Shown here one piece after another: positions 52,273 to 62,427 of a stretch of 64,000 bases of DNA. Source of the DNA: Achromobacter aloeverae (lineage in GTDB: Bacteria > Pseudomonadota > Gammaproteobacteria > Burkholderiales > Burkholderiaceae_B); NCBI RefSeq assembly GCF_004121055.1, contig NZ_PYAL01000002.1:62001-126000 (forward strand), given 5' to 3'. Every line of letters begins with the position of its first letter. The stretch's first letter is position 1. The notes below the pieces were generated by a model, which was not told where the DNA came from, did not search any database, and saw only the letters and a list, made by a program, of their open reading frames with translations. Both the position numbers and the translations under genes were made by a program.

Positions 52273-53354
52273 TGCCATTGCGGATCCAGGCGCGAGTCCA
52301 ATCGCTTCTTCGTTCATGTCCAGGCGTGCGCGCGGGTTTGCCTGGCCGCGCGCGGATGCGCGCCGCCACGCTGGCAGCCATGGCAGCCAGCGCGATCACC
52401 GCCGCCGCCGCCATCACGGCCATGACGGCCATGGCGCCCGTCCATGCCGCGACGGCATGGCCCGCGCGCCCTATCACCCTGGTCGTGCCGTTCCCGCCAG
52501 GCGGCACCACGGATTTGCTGGCCCGCCTGGTAGCGCGCGAGGCCGGAACCCGGTTGGGCCAGGGCATGGTGGTGGAAAACAGGCCGGGCGCCGGCGGCGG
52601 CATAGGCGCCGCCGCCGTGGCCCGCGCGGCCCCCGACGGCTACACCCTGTTGATGGGCACCGTCGGCACGCAGGCGACCAACCAGTTCCTCTATGCCAAC
52701 GTGCACTACGACCCGGCGCGCGACTTCGCGCCGGTGACGCTGGTGGCGAATTCGCCCAATGTCCTGATGGTCAATTCAAAGCTCGGGATCGCCTCCGTGG
52801 CGGCGCTGATAGAGCGGGCACGCGCCCAGCCCGGCGTGCTGAACTTCGCGTCGACCAGCCTGGGTGGCACCCCGCATCTGTCGGGCGAGCTATTCGACAG
52901 CATGGCCAAGGTGGACATCCGGCATGTGCCCTACAGCGGTTCGGCGCCCGCCATGACGGCGCTGCTGGGCGGACAGGTGCAACTTATGTACGACAACCTG
53001 CCCTCCGCCATCAGCCAGATCCGGTCCGGCAGCGTGCGCGCGCTGGGCGTCACCACGCGCGATCGCGTTCCCATGCTGCCCGACGTCCCGACCGTGGCCG
53101 AGGCAGGCCTGCCGGGCTACGAGGTGAATTCCTGGTTCGGCCTGCTGGCCCCCGCGGGCACGCCCGACGCGGTGGTGCAGCGCTTGCAGGCGGTGGTGGC
53201 CGATGCCATGCGCACCCCCGAAATACGGCGGCAGGTGGAAGCGCTCGGCGCCGTGCCGGTGGCCAACACCCCCGCGGAATACGCCGCCGTCATCCGCCAG
53301 GACACCGCCAAGTGGCGCAAGATCATCCAGGACGCCGGCATCCAGCCGCAATGA
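52269..53354 (+). CDS. Bug-family TTT receptor (operon member 2)
   Basis: A 361-residue receptor whose start overlaps the preceding stop (ATGATG). A long Ala-rich N-terminus holds the signal peptide; the Met at residue 30 is an alternative start that would give a typical 30-residue signal ending APVHA. Core motifs ITLVVPFPPGGTTDLLAR and ENRPGAGGGIGAAAVARA follow, and the tail is DAGIQPQ. A second, divergent Bug protein in the same operon suggests two related ligands, for example the substrate and its hydroxylated form. Confidence 0.88.
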   Translation: MMPLRIQARVQSLLRSCPGVRAGLPGRARMRAATLAAMAASAITAAAAITAMTAMAPVHAATAWPARPITLVVPFPPGGTTDLLARLVAREAGTRLGQGMVVENRPGAGGGIGAAAVARAAPDGYTLLMGTVGTQATNQFLYANVHYDPARDFAPVTLVANSPNVLMVNSKLGIASVAALIERARAQPGVLNFASTSLGGTPHLSGELFDSMAKVDIRHVPYSGSAPAMTALLGGQVQLMYDNLPSAISQIRSGSVRALGVTTRDRVPMLPDVPTVAEAGLPGYEVNSWFGLLAPAGTPDAVVQRLQAVVADAMRTPEIRRQVEALGAVPVANTPAEYAAVIRQDTAKWRKIIQDAGIQPQ

Positions 53355-53366
53355 AAGGAGACACGC

Positions 53367-54719
53367 ATGACGGAAAAAACTGGCAGGCTGCGCATCGGCT
53401 CGGGCGCGGGCTGGTGGGGCGACCGCATCGAGCCGGCGCGCTGGAACGCCGAGCGCGGCGCGCTGGATTTCCTTTGCTTCGAGACCATGGCCGAGGCCAC
53501 GGTGTCGGCGGCCCAGGTTCGCAAGCGGCGCGATCCCGGCTTTCCGGGCTACGACACCTGGCTGGACGATCGCATGCGCGCGGTGCTGCCGCATTGCAAG
53601 GCGAACGGTACGCGCATCGTCTCCAACCAGGGGTGGATCAATCCGCTGGCCGCGGCGCGGCGCGTGAGCGAGCTTTGCGCTGAAGCCGGATGGAAGGATG
53701 CGCGGGTGGCCGCGATCCACGCCACCGACCTGACCGCCGACATCGCGGCGCGCGGGCTGGCCATCATGGAAAGCGGGGCGCCGGTATCGACGCTGGCCGC
53801 CAGCTTGATATCGGCCGAGCCCTATGCCGGCGCCGAAGCCATCGTGCAAGCTTTGGACGAGGGCGCGGATATCGTCATCACCGGCCGCGTGGCCGACCCC
53901 TCGCTGTTCCTGGCGCCCATGATGCACCACTACGGCTGGCGGGCCGACGACTGGCAGCGGTTGGGCCAGGGCAGCGGCATCGGCCATTTGCTGGAGTGCG
54001 GCGCCCAGGTCACGGGCGGCTATTTCGGCGACCCGGGCTACAAGGACGTGCCGCAGCCGTGGAACCTGGCCTTTCCCTATGCGGACGTCGAGTCCGACGG
54101 CACGGCGGAGATCGGCAAGGTCGCGGGCACCGGCGGATGCATAGACCCGCGCACGGTGAAGGAGCAGATGTTCTACGAGGTCCACGATCCGGCGCGCTAC
54201 ATCACGCCGGACGTGGTCGTGGATTTCACCACGGCGCGGCTGGAGCAGGCCGGCGCCGACCGCGTGCGCGTGGCCGGCATGGGCGGGCGTCCCCGCACCG
54301 ATACGCTGAAGGTGTCCATGGGATGCACGGAGGGCTATATTGGCGAGGACATGTTCTTCTTCGCCGGGCCGGGTTGCCTGGAGAAGGCCAGGCTGGCCGA
54401 AACCATCCTGCGCCAACGCCTGGGCGACTTGCAGTTCGAGGACCTGCGCATCGATTTCCTCGGCCTGAACGCGGTGCTGGGCGCGGCTTCGGCGGCGCCG
54501 GCCGGGCCGCCGGCGGAGATCGCGCTGCGCATCGCGGCCCGCTGCGCCACGCGCGCCCAGGCCGAACGCGTCGGCCGCGAGGTGGACGGCATGGCGGTTT
54601 GCGGCCTGGCCTCCACCGGCAAGCGCGTGCCGCACCAGGACCGGGTGCGCGAGGTGATCGGGTTGTGGTCCACGCTGGTGCCGCGCGACAGCGTGCGCTG
54701 CACGGTTCAATTCGTTTGA
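53367..54719 (+). CDS. AtuA family protein (DUF1446)
   Basis: A 450-residue acyclic-terpene-utilisation AtuA-like protein. Conserved elements include RIGSGAGWWGDR at the N-terminus, ISAEPYAGAEAIVQAL, ITGRVADPSLFLAPM, QVTGGYFGDPGYKDVP and KVAGTGGCIDPRTVKEQ. AtuA is required for citronellol/geraniol breakdown in Pseudomonas, but its reaction has not been shown. The operon here lacks geranyl-CoA carboxylase subunits (AtuC/AtuF), so the substrate is probably not a terpenoid acid of that kind. AAGGAGAC precedes the ATG. Confidence 0.9.
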   Translation: MTEKTGRLRIGSGAGWWGDRIEPARWNAERGALDFLCFETMAEATVSAAQVRKRRDPGFPGYDTWLDDRMRAVLPHCKANGTRIVSNQGWINPLAAARRVSELCAEAGWKDARVAAIHATDLTADIAARGLAIMESGAPVSTLAASLISAEPYAGAEAIVQALDEGADIVITGRVADPSLFLAPMMHHYGWRADDWQRLGQGSGIGHLLECGAQVTGGYFGDPGYKDVPQPWNLAFPYADVESDGTAEIGKVAGTGGCIDPRTVKEQMFYEVHDPARYITPDVVVDFTTARLEQAGADRVRVAGMGGRPRTDTLKVSMGCTEGYIGEDMFFFAGPGCLEKARLAETILRQRLGDLQFEDLRIDFLGLNAVLGAASAAPAGPPAEIALRIAARCATRAQAERVGREVDGMAVCGLASTGKRVPHQDRVREVIGLWSTLVPRDSVRCTVQFV

Positions 54720-54735
54720 ATGGCAGGGAGACATC

Positions 54736-55101
54736 ATGCAGGTCACTTTGCGGCGCATTGCGCATACGCGGTCGGGCGACAAGGGCAATACCTCGAATAT
54801 CGCCGTGATCGCCTATGAACCCCAGTTCTATCCCGTCATCAAGCGCGCCCTGACGGTGGCCGCCATGCGTGGCATCTATACGGAGCAGGCCGTGCGCGGC
54901 GCCATCTTCCGCTACGAAGTCGACGGACTGGGCGTCCTGAATTTCGTGCTGGAAGGCGCGCTGGGCGGCGGCGTGTCGCGCAGCCTGGCGATCGACAACT
55001 ACGGCAAGGCCCTGGCCAGCGCGGTGCTGCGCTTCGAGCTGGAGGTGCCCGATGCATGGCGTCCGTTGCTGCGCGGCCCGGCGCCGGACGGGGAGGCGTG
55101 A
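54736..55101 (+). CDS. Small AtuA-related protein
   Basis: A 121-residue protein resembling the C-terminal ferredoxin-like module found fused to some AtuA proteins: RRIAHTRSGDKGNTSNIAVI, IYTEQAVRGAIFRYEVDGLGVLNFVLEGALGGG. It follows the AtuA gene by 16 bases and is probably its obligate partner. The GDKGN motif suggests a ligand-binding loop. A small protein (LvaB) is also part of levulinate operons, but I cannot establish homology by eye. Confidence 0.8.
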   Translation: MQVTLRRIAHTRSGDKGNTSNIAVIAYEPQFYPVIKRALTVAAMRGIYTEQAVRGAIFRYEVDGLGVLNFVLEGALGGGVSRSLAIDNYGKALASAVLRFELEVPDAWRPLLRGPAPDGEA

Positions 55102-55868
55102 TGGCCATGTTCGACGACCTGAAGTCGAAGACCATCCTGGTCACGGGCGCCTACAGCGGTCTGGGCCGCCATTTCGCGACGGTGCTGGCGGCGGCCGGCG
55201 CGCGGGTGGCCCTGTGCGGACGCCGCACGGCCCTGGGAGAGGAGGTCGCCGCGGGCCTGCGGGAGGCCGGCGGCCAGGCCGCGGTGATCGCCATGGACGT
55301 GACGCGTGCGGACAGCGTGCCGGCCGCATTCGATGCGGCGGCGCAGGCGCTGGGGCCGGTGGATGTCGTGATCAACTGTGCCGGTATCGCCATGACGGCG
55401 CCCGCGCTGGAGATCGACGAAGCGGCCTGGACCGGCCTCATCGATGTGAACCTGAACGGCGCGTGGCGGGTGGCTCAGGCCGGCGCGCGGCATTTTCGCG
55501 CGCATGAGCGACCAGGCGTCATCGTCAACATCGCCTCTATCCTCGGACGCAGGGTGGCCGCGCAGGTGGCGCCGTATGCCGCGGCCAAGGCCGCGCTCCT
55601 GCACCTGACACGCGCGCTGGCCCTGGAATGGGCGCGCCATGGCATCCGCGTCAATGCGCTGGCGCCGGGCTATATCGCCACCGACCTGAATCGCGACTTC
55701 TTCGCCTCGCCGGCCGGCGAGGCCCTGATCAAGCGCGTGCCGCAGCGCCGCCTGGGCGAGTTGCAAGACCTCGATGGACCGCTGCTTCTGCTGGCCTCGG
55801 ACGCGTCGGCCTTCATGACGGGCGCCGTGATCGATGTGGACGGCGGCCATCTGGTCAGTTCGCTTTGA
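55101..55868 (+). CDS. Short-chain dehydrogenase/reductase
   Basis: A 255-residue classical SDR. The cofactor motif is TGAYSGLGRH, NCAG is present, and the catalytic Ser lies in VNIASILGR with Y159 and K163 in YAAAK. The end DVDGGHLVSSL is typical. It is expected to oxidise a hydroxyacyl-CoA, like LvaD or AtuB/AtuG in related pathways. Its ATG overlaps the preceding stop by one base. The N-terminal RTALGEE after the second strand leaves NAD versus NADP undecided. Confidence 0.9.
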   Translation: MAMFDDLKSKTILVTGAYSGLGRHFATVLAAAGARVALCGRRTALGEEVAAGLREAGGQAAVIAMDVTRADSVPAAFDAAAQALGPVDVVINCAGIAMTAPALEIDEAAWTGLIDVNLNGAWRVAQAGARHFRAHERPGVIVNIASILGRRVAAQVAPYAAAKAALLHLTRALALEWARHGIRVNALAPGYIATDLNRDFFASPAGEALIKRVPQRRLGELQDLDGPLLLLASDASAFMTGAVIDVDGGHLVSSL

Positions 55869-55959
55869 GACCGCGCGAGGGTGCGGGCGCGTTGAACGAT
55901 GCGCTTTGAAGGATGCCGCTTTGAACGGTGCGTTTTGATTGATCGATCTGGAGATGCAC

Positions 55960-57189
55960 ATGGACTTTTCCCTACCCCCGGCGCTGGAGGACTACCGCAC
56001 CCGCGTGCGTGATTTCGTCGACCGCGAACTCATTCCGCTGGAAGCCGACCGCGCCAACTACGACGCCCACGAGAACATTGCCGAGCACGCCCTGGAGCGC
56101 GTGCGCGCCCGTGTGCGCGAGGCCGGCCTGTGGGCCTTGCAGATGCCGCGCGAACGGGGCGGCCAGGGCTTGCCCATGGTGGGACTGGCCGCGTGCTACG
56201 AAGAAATGAACCGGTCCATTTTCGGCCCGGTGGCGTTCAACGCGGCCGCCCCGGACGACGGCAATATGCGGGTGTTGTCCCAGGTGGCGCGGCCCGACCA
56301 GCAAGACCGTTGGTTGCAGCCCATCATCGACGGCAAGGTGCGTTCGTCCTTTGCCATGACGGAGCCGCATCCCGGCAGTGGTTCCGATCCCTCCATGATG
56401 TTGACCACGGCGACCCGCCAGGGCGACAAGTGGATCGTCAACGGCCGCAAGTGGTTCATCACGGGGGCGGGCGTGGCGCGGCATTTCATCCTGATGGCGC
56501 GTACGTCCGACGATGCGCGCAAGGGCTTGACGGCCTTCCTCTTTGACGCCAACCAGCCTGGCTGGCGCATCGAAAGACGGATTCCCATCATGGGACCGGA
56601 GGAGCACGGCGGCCATTGCGAACTGGTGTTCGACGACCTGGAAATCCCCGATGAGAACCGCTTGATGGGCGTGGGCGATGGCCTGAAGCTGACGCAGATC
56701 CGCCTGGGCCCGGCGCGCCTTACGCACTGCATGCGTTGGCTGGGCCTGGCGCGCCGCGCCATGGCGGTGGCCGTCGAGTACGTGGGCCAGCGCGCCAGCT
56801 TCGGGCAGACGCTGGCCCAGCGCGAAGGCGTGCAATGGCTGCTGGGCGACGCCGCGATGCAGATCGAGATCGGGCGCCTGCTGACCATGCGGGCGGCGGC
56901 CAGGCTGGACCAGGGCGACTATGCCCGCAAGGAAATCTCGATGGCCAAGATCGTCGTGTCCGAAACGCTGCACAAAGTGGTGGATACGGCCTTGCAGCTC
57001 AACGGCGCGCGTGGCTATTCCAAGGACACGCCGCTGGAGTGGATCTATCGCTATGCGCGCCAGGCGCGCCTGGTGGACGGCGCGTCGGAGGTGCACAAGA
57101 TGGTGCTCGCGCGCTACCTGATGGACGAAGGCGACGGCTATTGGCGTTGGGACGAGGCCGGCGCCGGCGCGGCTGGGGGCCAGGCATGA
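55960..57189 (+). CDS. ACAD10/11-type acyl-CoA dehydrogenase-like enzyme
   Basis: A 409-residue flavoprotein of the acyl-CoA dehydrogenase fold, with FAMTEPHPGSGSDPS, WIVNGRKWFITGA and QLNGARGYSKDTPLEWIYR. The catalytic Glu of ordinary members (YEGT) is replaced: the site reads LVDGASEVHKM, with D373, as in ACAD10/11 and the levulinate enzyme LvaC, which handle phosphorylated 4-hydroxyacyl-CoAs. GGAG six bases before the ATG at 55960 fixes the start. It overlaps the phosphotransferase gene by ATGA, matching the fused domain order partners of ACAD10/11. Confidence 0.9.
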   Translation: MDFSLPPALEDYRTRVRDFVDRELIPLEADRANYDAHENIAEHALERVRARVREAGLWALQMPRERGGQGLPMVGLAACYEEMNRSIFGPVAFNAAAPDDGNMRVLSQVARPDQQDRWLQPIIDGKVRSSFAMTEPHPGSGSDPSMMLTTATRQGDKWIVNGRKWFITGAGVARHFILMARTSDDARKGLTAFLFDANQPGWRIERRIPIMGPEEHGGHCELVFDDLEIPDENRLMGVGDGLKLTQIRLGPARLTHCMRWLGLARRAMAVAVEYVGQRASFGQTLAQREGVQWLLGDAAMQIEIGRLLTMRAAARLDQGDYARKEISMAKIVVSETLHKVVDTALQLNGARGYSKDTPLEWIYRYARQARLVDGASEVHKMVLARYLMDEGDGYWRWDEAGAGAAGGQA

Positions 57190-58352
57190 GCAGGCCGGAC
57201 CGCCATACGCGTGCATCTTCCCCAGGCGAGGAGGTCGGGCAGCGGCAGGACGATAGTCCGGCCAGTGCGCCGGCGTGGCTGCCGGCGTTCTTGGATTATG
57301 TCTCCCGCCACGGCCTCGCGGACGCGGCCACCCTGCGACTGCGCCGGCTGTCGGGCGGGCAATCCAATCCGACCTATTTGCTGGAAGACCGCAATGGCTG
57401 CCAGGTGCTGCGCAAGCAGCCGCCGGGGCAGCTGCTGCCTTCCGCGCATGCCGTGGACCGCGAGTATCGCGTGATGTCGGCGCTGGCCGATACCGACGTG
57501 CCTGTCCCGCCCATGCTGCACTACTGCGACGATCGCGCCGTCATCGGCACGCCTTTCTACCTGATGGGCTACGCGCGTGGACGGGTCTTCCTGGATCCCG
57601 CGCTGCCCGGCCTGGCGCCGGACGAACGCCGCGATATCTATCGGGAAGTGGGCCGCGTGCTGGCCGCCCTGCATGACATCGAGCCGGCACGCGTCGGACT
57701 GGCGGACTATGGTCGCGCCGGCGCCTACTACGAACGCCAGGTGGCCCGCTGGAGCCGCCAGTATCGCGAGACCGAAACGCAGCGCATCCCGGCCATGGAC
57801 GCCTTGATCGACTGGCTGCCGCGTCACCTGCCGGCGGAGGAGGGGGCGGCCCTGGTGCATGGCGACTACCGCATCGACAACCTCGTCTTCGATCCCGTGG
57901 CGCCGCGCGCCATCGCCTTGCTGGATTGGGAACTGTCCACCTTGGGCCATCCGTTGGCGGACCTGGCCTACCACTGCATGTGCTGGCGCATTCCGCCGTC
58001 CTTGTGGCGCGGCATCGCGGGACTGGACCTGGACGCGCTGGGCATTCCCGGCGAAGCGGATTTCGTCGGCGGCTACTGCCGCGCGCGCGGGCTCCAGCCG
58101 CCGGCCCATTGGGATTTCTACCTCGCCTACAGCTTCTTCCGTATTGCCGCCATCCTGCAAGGCGTCTACGCACGCAGCCTGGCGGGCAACGCGGCGGCCG
58201 ACGACGCCCGCGAGATGGGAGCGCGCGTGGCGCCGCTGGCGGAACTGGGGTGGGCGGCGGCCGGGTCGCAGCGCGGGGACGGCGGCGCTTGCACGGAGGT
58301 CCATCGCGCCAGTTCCCGCCGTGCGGCCGGTCCCACTGGAGACAAGACATGA
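57186..58352 (+). CDS. Phosphotransferase (APH fold), ACAD10/11/LvaA-like kinase
   Basis: A 388-residue aminoglycoside-phosphotransferase-fold kinase. The catalytic motif is HGDYRIDNLVFD (H225, D227, N232) and the metal motif is LLDWELSTLGHPLADLA; the N-terminal lobe has RLSGGQSNPTYLLED. In mammals this domain is fused to ACAD10/11, and in bacteria LvaA phosphorylates 4-hydroxyvaleryl-CoA. Four-base overlaps with both neighbours indicate translational coupling with the dehydrogenase-like enzyme. The C-terminal ~25 residues are Arg/Gly-rich and poorly conserved in character. Confidence 0.88.
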   Translation: MSRPDRHTRASSPGEEVGQRQDDSPASAPAWLPAFLDYVSRHGLADAATLRLRRLSGGQSNPTYLLEDRNGCQVLRKQPPGQLLPSAHAVDREYRVMSALADTDVPVPPMLHYCDDRAVIGTPFYLMGYARGRVFLDPALPGLAPDERRDIYREVGRVLAALHDIEPARVGLADYGRAGAYYERQVARWSRQYRETETQRIPAMDALIDWLPRHLPAEEGAALVHGDYRIDNLVFDPVAPRAIALLDWELSTLGHPLADLAYHCMCWRIPPSLWRGIAGLDLDALGIPGEADFVGGYCRARGLQPPAHWDFYLAYSFFRIAAILQGVYARSLAGNAAADDAREMGARVAPLAELGWAAAGSQRGDGGACTEVHRASSRRAAGPTGDKT

Positions 58353-59986
58353 TCGATGACGACCTGCCGCGCAACCCGGCCAATCACGTTCCGTTGACGC
58401 CGCTGGGCTTCTTGCAGTGGGCAGCCAGCGTCTATCCGGACCACCCGGCGCTGGTGCATGGCGCCGACTATCGGCAAAGCTGGAACGAGACCTGGCGCCG
58501 CTGCCTGCGCATGGCCGCGGCCTTGCGGGCCTGGGGCGTGGGACGCGGCGATGTGGTCGCCGTGCTGGCGCCCAACATACCCGCGCTGTACGAAGCCCAT
58601 TTCGGCGTCCCGATGGCGGGCGCGGTGCTCAATGCGCTGAACACCCGGCTCGATGCGTCGTCCCTGGCCTACATCCTGGGGCATGGCGAGGCGTCGGTGC
58701 TGCTGTTCGACAGCGAGTACGCCGGCCTGGTCGGCGAAGTGGCCGGATGCCTGGCCAGTCCGCCCCGCCTGGTGCGCATCGAGGACCGCGAGTATCGCGG
58801 GGAGCACGGCACGCTGGGCGAGACCGACTACGAGCAATGGCTGGCGCGCGCACCGGCCGACGTCGTGCCGGTCGGTCCCGATGACGAATGGCAGGCCATC
58901 TGCCTGAACTACACCTCGGGCACCACCGGCCATCCCAAGGGCGTGGTCTATCACCATCGGGGCGCCTATCTCAACGCGACGGGCAATGTGCTGGCTTGCG
59001 GCATGCCGCCCCATGCGGTCTATCTGTGGACCCTGCCCATGTTCCACTGCAACGGCTGGTGCTTTCCGTGGACGCTGGCCGCGCTGGCGGGCACCAGCGT
59101 CTGCCTGCGCAAGGTGGAGCCGACCGCCATCTTCGACGCCATCGTCCGCCACCACGTGGGCTTTTTCTGCGCGGCGCCGGTGGTATTGAACATGCTGGTC
59201 AACGCCCCGGCGGCGGTGCGCCGGCGCGCCCCGCATCCGGTGCGGGCGATGACGGGCGGGGCCGCGCCACCGGCCGCCGTGATCGAGGCGATGGAAGACC
59301 TGGGCATAGGCGTGACCCATCTGTACGGCCTGACGGAGACCTATGGACCGTCGATCAGTTGTGCCTGGCACGATGCCTGGGATGCCTTGCCGCTGGTCGA
59401 GCGGGCCGCGCTGAAATCCCGCATCGGCGTGCGCAAGCTGAACGTGGAGGAAGTGCGGGTGGTCGACCCGGCCCTGCGGCCCGTGCCGGCCGATGGCGCC
59501 ACGCTGGGCGAAATCGTGTTGCGCGGCAATACGCTGATGAAGGGCTACCTGCGCAACCCCGCGGCCACGGCTGACGCTTTCGCCGGCGGCTGGTTTCATT
59601 CGGGCGACCTTGGCGTGGTGCATCCCGACGGTTATATCGAGATCAAGGACCGCATCAAGGACATCGTCATTTCGGGCGGCGAGAACATCTCCACCGTGGA
59701 AGTGGAGAGCGTGCTGTATCGCCATCCCGACGTGCTGGAGGCCGCGGTGGTGGCGCGGCCGGACGCCGTGTGGGGCGAGACGCCGTGCGCCTTCGTCACG
59801 TTGAAGGAGGGCGCCTCCTGCACCGGCGAGGACATCGTCGCCCATTGCCGCAAGCATCTGGCCGCCTTCAAGATCCCTCGTACCGTGGTGTTCGGCGAGA
59901 TACCCAAGACGGCGACCGGCAAGATCCAGAAGTACCTGCTGCGCGAGACAGCCGCCAGGCTGGACGGCCAGCCCGGCGGCAAGTAG
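58349..59986 (+). CDS. AMP-forming acyl-CoA synthetase
   Basis: A 545-residue adenylate-forming ligase of the medium/branched-chain acyl-CoA synthetase group. Motifs are YTSGTTGHPKG (188-198), HLYGLTETYGP, GWFHSGDLGVVHPDGYIEIKD and the C-terminal catalytic Lys in PKTATGKIQK. It activates the pathway's acid with ATP and CoA, analogous to LvaE or AtuH. It overlaps the kinase stop codon and is the last gene of the operon, with a strong terminator just after. Confidence 0.92.
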   Translation: MIDDDLPRNPANHVPLTPLGFLQWAASVYPDHPALVHGADYRQSWNETWRRCLRMAAALRAWGVGRGDVVAVLAPNIPALYEAHFGVPMAGAVLNALNTRLDASSLAYILGHGEASVLLFDSEYAGLVGEVAGCLASPPRLVRIEDREYRGEHGTLGETDYEQWLARAPADVVPVGPDDEWQAICLNYTSGTTGHPKGVVYHHRGAYLNATGNVLACGMPPHAVYLWTLPMFHCNGWCFPWTLAALAGTSVCLRKVEPTAIFDAIVRHHVGFFCAAPVVLNMLVNAPAAVRRRAPHPVRAMTGGAAPPAAVIEAMEDLGIGVTHLYGLTETYGPSISCAWHDAWDALPLVERAALKSRIGVRKLNVEEVRVVDPALRPVPADGATLGEIVLRGNTLMKGYLRNPAATADAFAGGWFHSGDLGVVHPDGYIEIKDRIKDIVISGGENISTVEVESVLYRHPDVLEAAVVARPDAVWGETPCAFVTLKEGASCTGEDIVAHCRKHLAAFKIPRTVVFGEIPKTATGKIQKYLLRETAARLDGQPGGK

Positions 59987-59998
59987 CCTCGAATCGCC

Positions 59999-60042
59999 GA
60001 AAAAAGAAAACGCCCCCGAATGACAAAGGGGGCGTCTTTTTG
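59999..60042. terminator. Bidirectional intrinsic terminator
   Basis: ACGCCCCC (60011-60018) and GGGGGCGT (60029-60036) form a stem with CTTTTTG on the right and AAAAAAGAAA on the left, so it works for the operon on the plus strand and for argG on the minus strand. Confidence 0.93.
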
Positions 60043-60059
60043 TCGCGGCGGCAGGCGGC

Positions 60060-61397
<1,338 letters not shown>

Positions 61398-61424
61398 CTA
61401 GGAAAAGGGACGAAACCGTGGATT

Positions 61425-62378
61425 TTATCGCGTTTGCGGCGCGGGGACAGGCGATCCGCGCGTGGGCATGGAACCCCGGCCCTGAAACAGGGCGACCAGG
61501 TCCAGGCCGCGCAGCAGCGCCGCCGTGGCGGTGGCCAGGCGGGTGGCGGGCCGGTGGCGCGGGCTGGCCAGGGCCAGGTCGTTGAGAATGCGCGGCGCCA
61601 CGATGCCGGCCACGGCCAGGTCCGGCTGCGGTTCCGGGCCGCGCACCGCCGACCGCGGCAGGATGGCGCAGGCGGGACCCTGGTTGGCCAGTTCGACCAG
61701 GGTATGCACGGCATCGACCTCGGCGACCACGCGCAAATGCACGCCATGGGCGCGGCAGACGCTTTCCACCAGGGCGCGGATGGCGTTGGGCGCGGAAGGC
61801 AGGATCAAGGGATAGTCGCGCAGCTGCGCCACCGACACGCGGGCGGGCAGGTCGGGCCGGTGGCTGCGCGCCGCGGCCAGCACCAGTTCCTCGCGGAACA
61901 GCGATTCATACGTCAGCTGAGGGGAGGGCGGCGGGTCGTACAGCATGGCCAGGTCGATGCGGCCGGCCAGCAGCCACTCGCGCACCTGCACGCTGAGGCC
62001 TTCCGCCACGGTGATGGAGGCGTCGGGAAAGGCCTGGTGGAAGGCCCGCACCAGCGGCGGCGTCAGGACCAGCGCGATGCGCGGCGGCAGGCCGATGATC
62101 AGCTTGCCGCTGGGGATGTCGCCCATGCCCCGCAGGTCCTCCTTGGCGCGCGCGGCCAAGGCCAGCAGCGCGCGTGCATGGTCCAGGAACCGCAGGCCGG
62201 CTTCGGTCGGCTCGACGCCGCGACCGTTGCGGTAGAGCAGGTGCTGGCCCAGCTCCTGTTCCAGCAGGCCGACCTGGCGGCTGAGGGAAGGCTGCGACAC
62301 CGCCAGCTGTCCCGCCGCGCGGGAAAAACTGCGGTTTTCGGCGACGCGGACGAAATATTCGATCTGGCGCAGGTCCAT
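61425..62378 (-). CDS. LysR-family transcriptional regulator (Nac/Cbl-like N-terminus)
   Basis: A 317-residue LysR regulator. The HTH is RQIEYFVRVAENRSFSRAAG to QPSLSRQVGLLEQELG, and the effector domain contains AILPRSAV and a normal C-terminal end. It is divergent from a LigI-like hydrolase and Bug receptor pair, which it probably controls. The start at 62378 is the ATG of the usual MDLRQ opening. The gene continues towards argG, but regulation of argG is not implied. Confidence 0.88.
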   Translation of the reverse strand: MDLRQIEYFVRVAENRSFSRAAGQLAVSQPSLSRQVGLLEQELGQHLLYRNGRGVEPTEAGLRFLDHARALLALAARAKEDLRGMGDIPSGKLIIGLPPRIALVLTPPLVRAFHQAFPDASITVAEGLSVQVREWLLAGRIDLAMLYDPPPSPQLTYESLFREELVLAAARSHRPDLPARVSVAQLRDYPLILPSAPNAIRALVESVCRAHGVHLRVVAEVDAVHTLVELANQGPACAILPRSAVRGPEPQPDLAVAGIVAPRILNDLALASPRHRPATRLATATAALLRGLDLVALFQGRGSMPTRGSPVPAPQTR

Positions 62379-62427
62379 GGTGGGAAGCGGGCGGGTAAAA
62401 ACGGCAAGCCCAATGATATCGAATTTA

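Noticed and set aside
53367-59986. Canonical acyclic terpene (Atu) degradation cluster
   Set aside because: The geranyl-CoA carboxylase subunits and the enoyl-CoA hydratase/lyase are missing, and the kinase plus ACAD10/11-type enzyme are not part of Atu.
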